Of a stretch of DNA of 40,247 bases, positions 29,106-37,525 are shown piece by piece (position 1 is the stretch's first letter; every line of letters starts with the position of its first letter). The position numbers and the translations under genes were made by a program. Source of the stretch: Pseudomonadota bacterium (GTDB taxonomy: Bacteria; Pseudomonadota; Gammaproteobacteria; Steroidobacterales; Woeseiaceae). The notes under the pieces were generated by a model. The model made no database searches and had not been told where the DNA came from. It worked only from the letters and a program-made list of their open reading frames with translations. The stretch covers positions 1-40,247 of the forward strand of contig JADFNV010000025.1 in NCBI GenBank assembly GCA_022563195.1, written 5' to 3'.

Positions 29106-29123
29106 TCGCACGAAAAATATAAT
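29096..29123 (+). promoter_or_regulatory. σ70-type promoter of xseB
   Basis: TTGAAA (29096-29101), a 16-base spacer and a perfect TATAAT (29118-29123). The transcript should begin near 29130, leaving a leader of about 130 bases before xseB. Confidence 0.7.
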
Positions 29124-29127
29124 ATGT

Positions 29128-29149
29128 GCTGTCGCAAGAAGCCGACAGC
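29128..29149 (+). other. hairpin at the 5' end of the xseB leader
   Basis: GCTGTCG (29128-29134) pairs perfectly with CGACAGC (29143-29149) around an 8-base loop. It would form at the very start of the predicted xseB transcript and could stabilise the RNA or bind a regulator. It is not followed by a T-run. Confidence 0.45.
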
Positions 29150-29261
29150 GTACGACGAATTACTGATTTCAATCGATTACATCATGAGCTGTGTGCGAGG
29201 GCATTGACGCTCAATGGTCGGACCTGTAGCGTAGCGCCGCTGCCAGAGACGGAAATTCGAA

Positions 29262-29501
29262 ATGAGCTCGAAAAAATCGATTAAGCTCGAACAGTCCCTC
29301 ACGGATCTCGAACAACTCGTAGAAGAGCTCGAGTCAGGCGACCTACCGCTCGAGAAAGCGATGCAGAAATTCGAAGAAGGCATCAAGCTCACACGAAACT
29401 GCCAGGCGGCACTCAAGGATGCCGAACAAAAGGTCGAGATCCTCTTGAAAAGCGCAGGCGGAGACGAGCAACTCAAAGAGTTCGAGGTAGAGGACGAGTA
29501 A
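29262..29501 (+). CDS. xseB: exodeoxyribonuclease VII small subunit XseB
   Basis: XseB is the small, helical subunit of exonuclease VII, which degrades single-stranded DNA. The 79-residue protein has the standard pattern LEQSLTDLEQLVEELESGD, then LPLEKAMQKFEEGIKLT and QKVEILL. In many gammaproteobacteria xseB heads xseB-ispA-dxs; here a convergent gene ends 48 bases downstream, so the usual partners are missing from this position. It has its own strong-looking promoter. Confidence 0.95.
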   Translation: MSSKKSIKLEQSLTDLEQLVEELESGDLPLEKAMQKFEEGIKLTRNCQAALKDAEQKVEILLKSAGGDEQLKEFEVEDE

Positions 29502-29549
29502 GGACTCGCCCGCATGCCGATCATCGTGAGGCCGGCGGGAACGCGTTGC

Positions 29550-30866
29550 CTAGTCACCCATTAGCTCGAGAAGAGCGACGACTGTCGACTCCACACCAGC
29601 TCGCACTGATGGCTCAGGCGCAATCTTGAATAACGGCGAATGAAGACCAGCTACGGGTGGCCCACCGCCGGCCGCACGCTCGAAATCTTCGGCAGGAGTA
29701 CCGCCGATTGCCCAATAGACGCTTGAGATCGTCGGATTAACCATGAAGAAGGGAAAATCTTCGCCGCCCATGCCCGTTTCCTGTTCCGAGATAACCGCGT
29801 CTTTTCCCATGGCGTCGGTCCAGGCAGCACTCAGGCGTGCGATGAGTCGTAAATCATTGAGCAACGGCGGCACGAATTCGTTGCCAACCGTGACCTCCGG
29901 CAACTTTTCCTCTGGCATGCCGGCGGCACGAGCTATGTTCTCCGCAATCCGCTTGATACCGCTCAACAGTAACTCCCGAGTCTCAGGGCTCGTATTGCGG
30001 ACAGTCAGTTTGAGATGTGCCTGGTCGGGAATAATGTTGTGTTTGGCGCCGGCGTGAAACGCTCCGACCGTTACGACGCCTGGAACACGTGGTGCCAGTT
30101 CGCGAGATACCAGAGTCTGCAGTGCGATGACGATCTGGCTGGCAATAACGATAGGATCCTTTGTCTGGTGTGGATAAGCACCGTGTCCGCCGACCCCGTG
30201 AACGATGATGTCGACTGAATCAACGCCCGCGTAGGGAGCTGGGTTGACATTGATAATGCCCGCAACGTTTGTTGAATGGACATGAAATGCAAGCGCATAA
30301 TCTGGTTGCCCGAATCGCTCCCAGATTCCGTCTGCGCGCATGGCCTTCGCGCCCAGACCACGCTCTTCGGCCGGTTGCAGAACGAACATCAGCGTACCGC
30401 TCCACTCGTCTTTTCGCGCAGCCATGTGTCGCGCCGATCCGATAAGGCTTGTCATGTGCACATCATGACCGCAGGCATGCATGACCGGTCCCATCACTCC
30501 GGATACCGGATCTCTCTGCTGAACCGTTGATGCATTCGGCAACCCCGACTTTTCTTCGATCGGTAAGCCGTCCATGTCCGCGCGCATCATGACAAGCGGA
30601 CCGCTGCCATTCTCCATCATGGCAACGAGACCCGTGCCTCCGACCTGCTCGGTGACGTCGTAGCCCGCATCGCGCAGTTCTTTCGCCATGCGCTCCGCGG
30701 TCCGAAATTCCGCAAGTGATAACTCAGGATTGCGATGCAGGTGATCGAAGAGATCGGCGAGGTAGGCGTCGTAGTCTTGCTTGATATTGTCAGCGAGTTC
30801 GCTGGCAAGCAAGGATGAAGATAAACACAGTGTAGCGCTAACGAGCGCCGCGAAGAGTAAACGCAT
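29550..30866 (-). CDS. exported M20-family amidohydrolase
   Basis: The 438-residue enzyme is a zinc-dependent M20 peptidase/amidohydrolase of the hippurate-hydrolase/AbgB/N-acyl-amino-acid type. HACGHDVHMTSLIG provides the conserved ligands, MRADMDGLPIEE precedes it, and the Met/Glu-rich GMGGEDFPFF is typical. The N-terminal MRLLFAALVSATLCLSSSLLASE is a signal peptide, so it acts in the periplasm; this secreted variety is frequent in marine bacteria. I start at ATG 30866, with GGGGA about five bases upstream; the longer open frame (93 codons more) runs into the kinase gene. The exact substrate is unknown. Confidence 0.9.
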   Translation of the reverse strand: MRLLFAALVSATLCLSSSLLASELADNIKQDYDAYLADLFDHLHRNPELSLAEFRTAERMAKELRDAGYDVTEQVGGTGLVAMMENGSGPLVMMRADMDGLPIEEKSGLPNASTVQQRDPVSGVMGPVMHACGHDVHMTSLIGSARHMAARKDEWSGTLMFVLQPAEERGLGAKAMRADGIWERFGQPDYALAFHVHSTNVAGIINVNPAPYAGVDSVDIIVHGVGGHGAYPHQTKDPIVIASQIVIALQTLVSRELAPRVPGVVTVGAFHAGAKHNIIPDQAHLKLTVRNTSPETRELLLSGIKRIAENIARAAGMPEEKLPEVTVGNEFVPPLLNDLRLIARLSAAWTDAMGKDAVISEQETGMGGEDFPFFMVNPTISSVYWAIGGTPAEDFERAAGGGPPVAGLHSPLFKIAPEPSVRAGVESTVVALLELMGD

Positions 30867-30949
30867 TGGATTCCCCAGCTGCTGGTATCTAGTCCGGAGT
30901 TTAGCGGAAATCGCCCGGACTGCCGGCCGTGCGCTAACCGTAGCAGGCT

Positions 30950-32254
30950 TTAGGTATTGGGGCCGCCGGCGCCTTGCAGTCGCGTAATCAGTGCGCGCAG
31001 GAATACTTTGTTGAACCGCAACTGGCAGGCAGATGACACCTGCTCCATTAGCGACGAACTGACACGCAGGATCGTCACCGCGCCTTTCGCCCTGATCGAT
31101 GCCTGGCGCTTGGCGCCACGAACATAGCTGGTTTCGCCGAAACAATCGCCACTCGACAGCGAGCCGATGTTGCGGCCAGTGGTCTGAACGGTGACTCCGC
31201 CCGTAACAATAATGTAGAAACGATCGTCGATTTCACCTTCGCGAACGATGTCCTCGCCGTCTTTGTACTCGTGCCAGACCGATGCCCGAAGCACCTCCCA
31301 GATTTCCGCATGTGAAAAATCGTGGAAGAAGGTCAGTGACCGCAAGACATCGAAATGCTCCTGATTGTCGAGGCTGTTGTATTTTTGTCGCAGATCTTTG
31401 TAGACACGCGTCAATTCCGCGGCCATGGCCGCTCCGCTCTGCAATCGCTTTGTCGGTTCCTTCACCATTGCTTGCGTAACGACATGCTCGAGTTCCTCGG
31501 GGAGATCGGTGCGATACGTATGTATTGGCGGTGGCGTCGCGTAAACAATCTGGTGCAGTAACTTCGACAGGTTGTCAGCCCGGAACGGACGAAAGCCGGT
31601 CAGCAGCTCGTACATGACCGCACCGAGCGAATAAAGATCCGATCTCGGTGTCAGCTCTTCGGACTGAACCTGTTCCGGTGACATGTAACTCGGCGACCCG
31701 GCAATACCCTCAATGCGCGATACGTCCGAGTCGTTGACGATCGCAATGCCGAAGTCGATGATGCGGACATCGTTGTCAATGGTGAGCATGAGATTGCTCG
31801 GCTTGATGTCACGGTGAATCACGCCGCGGCCATGCGCGTAATGCAATGCCTTGGCACATTTGTAGATGATTTCGACGACATCATCGACGCGCAACAGATT
31901 ATCAGGCCGACAATACGCAGCGAGCGTGCGCGCGCCCTGAATATGTTCGGTTACGACGTAGTACTTGCCGTCCTCTTCACCCGCATCATAAATCGGCATG
32001 ATATTCGGATGCTGCAACATGCCGACCATGTGTGCTTCGTTGAAGAACATCTTGCGCGAGACGTTCGCGCGATCGGCATCGGCGTCTTCCTCGATGTTGT
32101 AGACCTTGATCGCGACGTCGCGGCGATAATAGGGGTCGTGGGACAGGTAGACCATGCCCGTGCTGCCCTTGCCGATTCTGTTAACAATGACGTACTTGCC
32201 GATTTTCTGCAGTACGTCGGTCTGCTGTTCGAATTCACTAACTGGACTGGCCAT
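30950..32254 (-). CDS. Ser/Thr protein kinase with C-terminal cyclic-nucleotide-binding domain
   Basis: The 434-residue protein carries a complete Hanks-type kinase (about 20-290): glycine loop IGKGSTGMVY (27-36), Lys50 in VAIKVY, Glu73 in αC, HRDIKPSN (147-154), DFG (167-169) and MSPEQ. After a short linker a cNMP-binding fold follows (about 305-425) with the phosphate-cassette-like FGETSYVRGAKRQAS; the Arg383 position is retained although flanking residues differ from cAMP-binding CRP. No membrane segment. It begins 13 bases after pgpA, at the tail of the rib-nusB-thiL-pgpA block. Ligand and substrate are unknown; cAMP, cGMP or a non-binding role are all possible. Confidence 0.9.
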   Translation of the reverse strand: MASPVSEFEQQTDVLQKIGKYVIVNRIGKGSTGMVYLSHDPYYRRDVAIKVYNIEEDADADRANVSRKMFFNEAHMVGMLQHPNIMPIYDAGEEDGKYYVVTEHIQGARTLAAYCRPDNLLRVDDVVEIIYKCAKALHYAHGRGVIHRDIKPSNLMLTIDNDVRIIDFGIAIVNDSDVSRIEGIAGSPSYMSPEQVQSEELTPRSDLYSLGAVMYELLTGFRPFRADNLSKLLHQIVYATPPPIHTYRTDLPEELEHVVTQAMVKEPTKRLQSGAAMAAELTRVYKDLRQKYNSLDNQEHFDVLRSLTFFHDFSHAEIWEVLRASVWHEYKDGEDIVREGEIDDRFYIIVTGGVTVQTTGRNIGSLSSGDCFGETSYVRGAKRQASIRAKGAVTILRVSSSLMEQVSSACQLRFNKVFLRALITRLQGAGGPNT

Positions 32255-32267
32255 GTTGTCTCGCGCG

Positions 32268-32756
32268 TCAGGTCATGAGCCACCCGTATAAAGCCAGTAA
32301 AATAGCGGCATACAGGGCGGCCACAAGGTCATCCAGCATAATTCCGAGACCTCCACCCAGTCTGTGATCCAGGTCGCGAATCGGCCACGGTTTGACAATA
32401 TCAAAGGCCCGAAACAGCAAAAAACCCAGTATCCATGCGGCTACCGTGGGCGGGGCGACCATAAGCGCGACGTACATGCCGCAGATCTCATCCCAGACAA
32501 TGCCGCCATGATCGTGAACGCCCAGCCGGCGCGAACTTTCCCCGCAAATCCAGATGCCCGACACGAACAGTGCGACCGCGATCCCTGTCTGCACTATCAG
32601 TCCCAGATCCAGTGTCAGCCACATCAGCAGGACACCCAGCAGCGAACCCACCGTTCCGGGCGCCACGGGCGCGAGGCCCGCACCGAAGCCGAATGCAAGC
32701 ACGTGCACCGGGTCGCTTAGAATGCGTCGCGGCAGATTGTTGCTGGATTCACTCAC
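32268..32756 (-). CDS. pgpA: phosphatidylglycerophosphatase A PgpA
   Basis: PgpA dephosphorylates phosphatidylglycerol phosphate at the inner membrane. The 162-residue protein shows GAGLAPVAPGTVGSLLG, WDEICGMYVAL, FRAFDIVKPWPIRDLD and GIMLDDLVAAL, the whole family signature set, with three or four membrane segments. Its start overlaps the thiL stop by 4 bases; the thiL-pgpA pair is widely conserved. Confidence 0.95.
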   Translation of the reverse strand: MSESSNNLPRRILSDPVHVLAFGFGAGLAPVAPGTVGSLLGVLLMWLTLDLGLIVQTGIAVALFVSGIWICGESSRRLGVHDHGGIVWDEICGMYVALMVAPPTVAAWILGFLLFRAFDIVKPWPIRDLDHRLGGGLGIMLDDLVAALYAAILLALYGWLMT

Positions 32757-33679
32757 TGGAAATGACGGTAACCGCTGTCATCGAAATCCACAACATTGCC
32801 TTTGACGTGGCAGACAAGCTGTTCGCCGCTCGTAACCGTGCCGATTGCCGTGACTTGCAGGTCGCTCGCGTCGGGCACGTCACCGGCATGCGCCGTGAAA
32901 CACAACTCGTAATCATCGCCGCCCGACAGCGCAAAACGACGCTGTGCTGCAACATCAAATGTCGAGCGCAGGTCTGCCGACAGCGGCAGAAGTTCGAGTT
33001 CGATTACTCCGCCAACACCGCTTGCAATCAGCATTTTTTGCAGGTCAGCAAACAGACCATCCGATACATCGATTGCTGCGCTTGCGAAGGTCGCGAGAGA
33101 CTGACCGAAATCGACTCGCACCGTTGGCCTGAGAAACCGGGCCGATAATCGATCGTTGGGAGTTCCGGACAATATCAGGTCGAGTCCTGCCGCCGCATCA
33201 CCCATGGTTCCGGTCACGAATATCGTGTCTCCGATCCTGGCGCCCGACCGCCGTAACGCGCAGCCCGCTGCGACATCTCCCGTAATTTGAACGCTCACGA
33301 TAATGCACGGGCCACGTGTCATATCACCACCGACGAGCGCAACGTTGTGCTCAGCCGCAGCGGCATGCAAGCCCGCGGCAAAACGATCGATCCAGCTCTC
33401 GTCTGCATCGGACAGCGTGAGCGCGAGTGTCATCCAGCGTGGCCGTGCACCCATTGCCGCGATATCGGACAAGTTGACCGCCACGGACCTGAACCCCACA
33501 TCGAACGCATCGGTATCGTCGGGAAAATGAACGCCTGCGACCAGTGTGTCGATCACCGTGACGAGATCACGATCCGGGTCGGTTTGCAGTATTGCACCAT
33601 CATCACCGATACCCGTGATGACACCAGGAGCTTCGTCCGGGCGGACGAAATATTTCCGAATCAGTTCAAACTCATCCAC
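32753..33679 (-). CDS. thiL: thiamine-monophosphate kinase ThiL
   Basis: ThiL phosphorylates thiamine monophosphate to the diphosphate cofactor. The 308-residue form starts VDEFELIRKYF, continues GIGDDGAIL, DTLVAGVHFP and GGDMTRGP, and ends with LSGGDDYELCFTA. I use GTG at 33679 because the family N-terminus begins there; it overlaps the nusB stop by 8 bases. An upstream in-frame ATG at 33757 would add 26 residues unlike the family. The ribH-nusB-thiL order is standard. Confidence 0.93.
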   Translation of the reverse strand: MDEFELIRKYFVRPDEAPGVITGIGDDGAILQTDPDRDLVTVIDTLVAGVHFPDDTDAFDVGFRSVAVNLSDIAAMGARPRWMTLALTLSDADESWIDRFAAGLHAAAAEHNVALVGGDMTRGPCIIVSVQITGDVAAGCALRRSGARIGDTIFVTGTMGDAAAGLDLILSGTPNDRLSARFLRPTVRVDFGQSLATFASAAIDVSDGLFADLQKMLIASGVGGVIELELLPLSADLRSTFDVAAQRRFALSGGDDYELCFTAHAGDVPDASDLQVTAIGTVTSGEQLVCHVKGNVVDFDDSGYRHFQ

Positions 33680-34121
33680 TGCCCTGTGCTTGAATTTCCG
33701 CGCTGCGCATAGACTGAGCTGCGACATCAAGACAGGCGTTGATGTACTTGTACCCATCGGTCGCGCCGAAACGTTTGGCGAGATTCACGGCCTCGTTGAT
33801 GACGACACGAAAAGGCACATCGGCGCGGTTTTCGAGCTCATACACACCGATGAGCAAGATACCGTGCTCGACCGGGTCGAGTTGTACCAGCGGTCGGTCG
33901 ATGAACGCATCGATTTTTTTCTCGAGCGCCTCCTGATTCTTACAAATCGCGGGCAAGGCCTCATCAAAGAATTCCTGATCGACGCGTTCATAGGCCACCT
34001 GTTCATGAAACTGCTTGACCAGTTCGGCGCTGTCATGACCCGCCAATTGTTTTTGGTACAACGCTTGCAGCAGGAGTTCTCTGGCGCGCGTACGTGCGCC
34101 TGTCGAAGCGGCTTTACTCAT
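33672..34121 (-). CDS. nusB: transcription antitermination factor NusB
   Basis: NusB binds boxA RNA with NusE (S10) in rRNA antitermination complexes. The 149-residue all-helical protein carries ARELLLQALYQKQLAG at the start and VINEAVNLAKRFG near the end, both diagnostic. Length fits. It follows ribH by 20 bases and overlaps the thiL GTG by 8 bases. Confidence 0.95.
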   Translation of the reverse strand: MSKAASTGARTRARELLLQALYQKQLAGHDSAELVKQFHEQVAYERVDQEFFDEALPAICKNQEALEKKIDAFIDRPLVQLDPVEHGILLIGVYELENRADVPFRVVINEAVNLAKRFGATDGYKYINACLDVAAQSMRSAEIQAQGSG

Positions 34122-34141
34122 GATTTTTCCGGGCGGCGCCG

Positions 34142-34624
34142 CTAGTCGATGCGGCGCAGCAGGTTAACCATCTCGATGACAGCGAGCGCTGCATCCTCGC
34201 CCTTGTTACCGGCTTTCGTTCCGGCACGCTCGATGGCCTGTTCGATCGTGTCGACGGTCAGCACACCGAAACCAACGGCTACGCCGTGCTTTTGACCGGC
34301 TGCAGAGATGCCTCGAATACACTCGCCCGCAACATAGTCAAAATGAGGCGTGGCGCCACGAATGACCACTCCCAGCGCGATGATGCCGTCGCAACGTCGC
34401 GTTGCCGCCAGCTTGTCGACCGCGATGGGCATTTCGAACGCGCCCGGCACGCGGATGATTTCGATGTCCGCATCGGCGGCGCCGTGCTGTCCCAGGCAGC
34501 GCACCGCTGCCTTTAGCAATGACTCGACAATAAAATCATTGAATCGCGCCGCAACGATGCCAAAGTGTGCATCGCGAATGATGAGGTCACCTTCCGTTAT
34601 TTTTATTTTTTCGATCAATGCCAC
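34142..34624 (-). CDS. ribH: 6,7-dimethyl-8-ribityllumazine synthase RibH
   Basis: RibH condenses the pyrimidine and 3,4-dihydroxybutanone phosphate to lumazine, the penultimate riboflavin step. At 160 residues it has FGIVAARFNDFIVESL, RVPGAFEMPIAVD, IALGVVIRGATPHFDYVAGE and FGVLTVDTIEQAIERAG, all core motifs. It lies 12 bases after ribBX and 20 before nusB. Confidence 0.96.
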   Translation of the reverse strand: MALIEKIKITEGDLIIRDAHFGIVAARFNDFIVESLLKAAVRCLGQHGAADADIEIIRVPGAFEMPIAVDKLAATRRCDGIIALGVVIRGATPHFDYVAGECIRGISAAGQKHGVAVGFGVLTVDTIEQAIERAGTKAGNKGEDAALAVIEMVNLLRRID

Positions 34625-34636
34625 CCTGATGAAGGA

Positions 34637-35782
34637 CTAGTGTTCGACGTATTCGGTAATTTCAAGATCAAATCCCGAGATCGCGTGCATTTGCTTGGGT
34701 GCCGATAATACACGGATTCTCGAGAGCCCGAGATCCCGCAGAATCTGCGCGCCAACGCCATAAGTGCGAAAAACTGCCTCACCACTGCGTCGCTCAGTCA
34801 GATCGTCGCGCGTCTGATCGAGTGCTTCGACAGCATCCATGAAGTCACGCGATGATTCACGCTGCCGCAACAGCACGATTACTCCGACATCCTCTTTTGC
34901 AATGCGCTCAATCGCATCGTCGAGCCGCCAACCAAGCGAGTCACTGCTGATGCCGATAACATCGCCCAATGTGTCCTGCAAGTGCACGCGCACAAGCGGG
35001 CTGTCTGTCTTGCTCAAATCGCCTTTGACGAGCGCGAGATGCACGACTCGATTAACGCGATCGTCATAGCAAATCATCCGGAACTCACCGTGTGCGGTAC
35101 TTACAGTTTGCTCGGCAATCCGTTCGACGTTGCGCTCCTTGTCGAGACGGTAGCGAATAAGGTCAGCGATCGTACCGATGCGGACGCCGTGCTCCCGCGA
35201 AAACTTCTCGAGTTCGGGACGCCTGGCCATGCTGCCATCCTCGTTCAGAATCTCAACGATCACGGCCGCCGATTCAAGACCTGCAAGTCGTGCCAGATCG
35301 CAGCCCGCCTCGGTATGCCCGGCCCGTGTGAGTACGCCGCCGGGTTGTGCCATGACCGGAAAGATATGTCCGGGCTGACTCAGGTCTTCGGGTTTGGCCG
35401 ACGCTGCGACCGCAGCCTGAATGGTCCTGGCCCGGTCATGCGCCGATATGCCGGTCGTGATGCCATCAGCCGCTTCGATCGAGATCGTAAAGTTCGTGGC
35501 ATGGCGCTGGTCGGTTTCGTTCACCATGAGCGGCAGACGCAATTGCGCGCACCGTTCCCGCGACAGCGTCAGGCAAATCAACCCACGGCCGTGGGTCGCC
35601 ATGTAGTTGATGTTCTCGGGGCGCACTTTCTCGGCTGCCATCAGCAGGTCACCCTCGTTCTCACGATTCTCGTCGTCGACCATGATGACCATTTTGCCGG
35701 CCCGGATATCAGCGATGATGTCCTCGATGTCGCCGAATGGTGTACCGATTGTGCTCGGGTGCGTTGTTGTTTTGTCAGACAT
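34637..35782 (-). CDS. ribB: DHBP synthase fused to a degenerate GTP cyclohydrolase II domain (RibBX type)
   Basis: The 381-residue protein has an intact 3,4-dihydroxy-2-butanone 4-phosphate synthase domain (about 17-215) with DDENRENEGDLLMAA and HTEAGCDLARLAGL. The C-terminal domain (about 220-381) has the GTP cyclohydrolase II fold pattern (RTYGVGAQILRDLGL) but lost the three zinc Cys: the region around 266-285 reads RVHLQDTLGDVIGISSDSLG. The EGRGIGL stretch is also replaced by RESSRDFMDA. So it should make only the C4 unit, and a separate RibA must exist elsewhere. This RibBX variant is known in proteobacteria. It overlaps ribE by 8 bases. Confidence 0.92.
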   Translation of the reverse strand: MSDKTTTHPSTIGTPFGDIEDIIADIRAGKMVIMVDDENRENEGDLLMAAEKVRPENINYMATHGRGLICLTLSRERCAQLRLPLMVNETDQRHATNFTISIEAADGITTGISAHDRARTIQAAVAASAKPEDLSQPGHIFPVMAQPGGVLTRAGHTEAGCDLARLAGLESAAVIVEILNEDGSMARRPELEKFSREHGVRIGTIADLIRYRLDKERNVERIAEQTVSTAHGEFRMICYDDRVNRVVHLALVKGDLSKTDSPLVRVHLQDTLGDVIGISSDSLGWRLDDAIERIAKEDVGVIVLLRQRESSRDFMDAVEALDQTRDDLTERRSGEAVFRTYGVGAQILRDLGLSRIRVLSAPKQMHAISGFDLEITEYVEH

Positions 35783-36413
35783 AACCCTGTGCTCTCAAAA
35801 ATTCCATGGACAACCCGCTCTCCTCCCTGGACAGCAGGCGCTCAATGTAACGTGCCAGCATATCTACCTCGATGTTCACCGCCGTGCCGGTTACGTAGTC
35901 GCCGATAATTGTACTCTCCGCTGTATGCGGGATGATATTCAAGTCGATGACATTGTCCGATACCTCATTAATGGTAAGGCTGACGCCATCGACGCAGACC
36001 GCGCCCTTTTTCGCAACATATCGCAGGTACGGTGCCGGTATTTCGATGGCCAGTCGAATCGACCGCGCATCGGTCGCGCGCTTGGTCACAGACCCAATGC
36101 AATCGACATGGCCGCTGACAAAATGCCCGCCCAGCCGCGCGCCGACACTAAGCGAGGGTTCGAGATTGACCGTAGCGCCAACCGCCAGGTCGGCCAGCGC
36201 CGTAACGTTCAAGCTCTCTATGGATACATCGGCATCGAACCCATCTTTGCGAAGACGGACCGCCGTGAGACAGACACCGTTGACTGCGATGCTTTCGCCA
36301 ACTTCGTAGGTCGAGAACGGCAATTGATCTGAACACACCGATAACGTCACGTCGCCGCCAGCCCTGTCGATCGCCGTTATCGTACCCTTTGCCTTGATGA
36401 TTCCCGTAAACAC
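35775..36413 (-). CDS. ribE: riboflavin synthase, alpha subunit RibE
   Basis: RibE dismutates two lumazines into riboflavin and the pyrimidine precursor. The 212-residue sequence begins MFTGIIKAKGTI and shows the internal duplication typical of the trimeric enzyme: GESIAVNGVCLTA and later CVDGVSLTINEV. It follows ribD by 5 bases and overlaps the ribBX start by 8. No FMN riboswitch is seen upstream of the run of rib genes. Confidence 0.96.
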   Translation of the reverse strand: MFTGIIKAKGTITAIDRAGGDVTLSVCSDQLPFSTYEVGESIAVNGVCLTAVRLRKDGFDADVSIESLNVTALADLAVGATVNLEPSLSVGARLGGHFVSGHVDCIGSVTKRATDARSIRLAIEIPAPYLRYVAKKGAVCVDGVSLTINEVSDNVIDLNIIPHTAESTIIGDYVTGTAVNIEVDMLARYIERLLSREESGLSMEFLRAQGYV

Positions 36414-36418
36414 GCGTT

Positions 36419-37519
36419 CTAGTCCGCGAATCGCGCCGTAATACGCGTGTCGCCGCCTATTTTGCGCATGTCAGTAATGTGCAATGCTCGCCGGTCAGTC
36501 AGGTCCTGCCACGTTGGCGTATGAAACATCCCCATCGTCTGACTGCCCATGATATGCGGAGCCTGGTAGATCACGAGTTCGTCCACGAGATCTTCTTCGA
36601 TCAGTTTGCCCGCGAGTTTCGGCCCGGCCTCGACCAGAACGTCATTGACACCACGCGCGGCGAGATCCTCAAGCACTTGCGGCAAGTCGACCACACCATC
36701 GTCACTGTCGACCACAATGATTTCAGCACCAGCATCGCCAAGCGCCTGCCGTTTTTCATCGTTGCAGCAATACACCAGTGTGTTGCCTGGCAGCGCGAGC
36801 ATTTCGGCGGACAATGGCATACGCAGTCCACTGTCGAGTACGACACGCAAAGGTTGTTTACCGCGCGTGTCAATAGAGGCTTCGCGCACGGTAAACGCCG
36901 GGTCATCGGCGAGCACAGTACCAATGCCCGTGATAATTGCGCCTGAGCGTGCACGCAGACGCTGCGCGTCGGCACGCGCCTCCGGGCCCGTGATCCACTG
37001 GCTTTGACCGTTGGCCATGGCAATGCAACCGTCGATGCTCGACGCCATTTTGAGACGCACATAGGGCCGGCCGCGAGTTACGCGACTGATAAATCCAGTC
37101 AATAGCGACTGCACCGATTCCTGCATCAGGCCCTTGCGAACGGATATGTCGGCCGCCACGAGCGCATCGAAGCCTTTGCCGCTCACTGCCGGGTTCGGAT
37201 CCTCGAGGCCGGCTATGACAACTGCAATACCGGCCTCGATCAAGGCATCAGTACAAGGCGGAGTCTTGCCATGATGTACGCACGGCTCAAGTGTCACGTA
37301 CGCCGTCGCTCCGCGCGCATCGTTTCCCGCCGCCCGCAAGGCATTGACTTCGGCGTGAGGCTCGCCCGCCAATTCGTGCCAACCCTCACCGACCACCGCG
37401 CCATCATTCACGAGCACACAGCCAACCATTGGATTGGGATGTGCCGTGTACAGACCTTGCTTCGCGATTTGCAGCGCACGCGCCATGAATGCGCATTCAG
37501 TTGCTGAAAACTCGGCCAT
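36419..37519 (-). CDS. ribD: bifunctional deaminase/reductase RibD
   Basis: RibD deaminates and then reduces the pyrimidine intermediate of riboflavin synthesis. The N-terminal deaminase half has HPNPMVGCVLV, the zinc-site GEPHAEVNALRAAG and EPCVHHGKTPPC. The C-terminal reductase half has RPYVRLKMASSIDGCIA and DVLVEAGPKLAGKL. At 366 residues it is full length. It begins 6 bases after nrdR, the usual nrdR-ribD pairing. Confidence 0.96.
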   Translation of the reverse strand: MAEFSATECAFMARALQIAKQGLYTAHPNPMVGCVLVNDGAVVGEGWHELAGEPHAEVNALRAAGNDARGATAYVTLEPCVHHGKTPPCTDALIEAGIAVVIAGLEDPNPAVSGKGFDALVAADISVRKGLMQESVQSLLTGFISRVTRGRPYVRLKMASSIDGCIAMANGQSQWITGPEARADAQRLRARSGAIITGIGTVLADDPAFTVREASIDTRGKQPLRVVLDSGLRMPLSAEMLALPGNTLVYCCNDEKRQALGDAGAEIIVVDSDDGVVDLPQVLEDLAARGVNDVLVEAGPKLAGKLIEEDLVDELVIYQAPHIMGSQTMGMFHTPTWQDLTDRRALHITDMRKIGGDTRITARFAD

Positions 37520-37525
37520 TCTCTG

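Noticed and set aside
34982..35908. 308-codon plus-strand frame opposite ribBX and ribE
   Set aside because: Antisense shadow; the opposite strand encodes motif-complete riboflavin enzymes.
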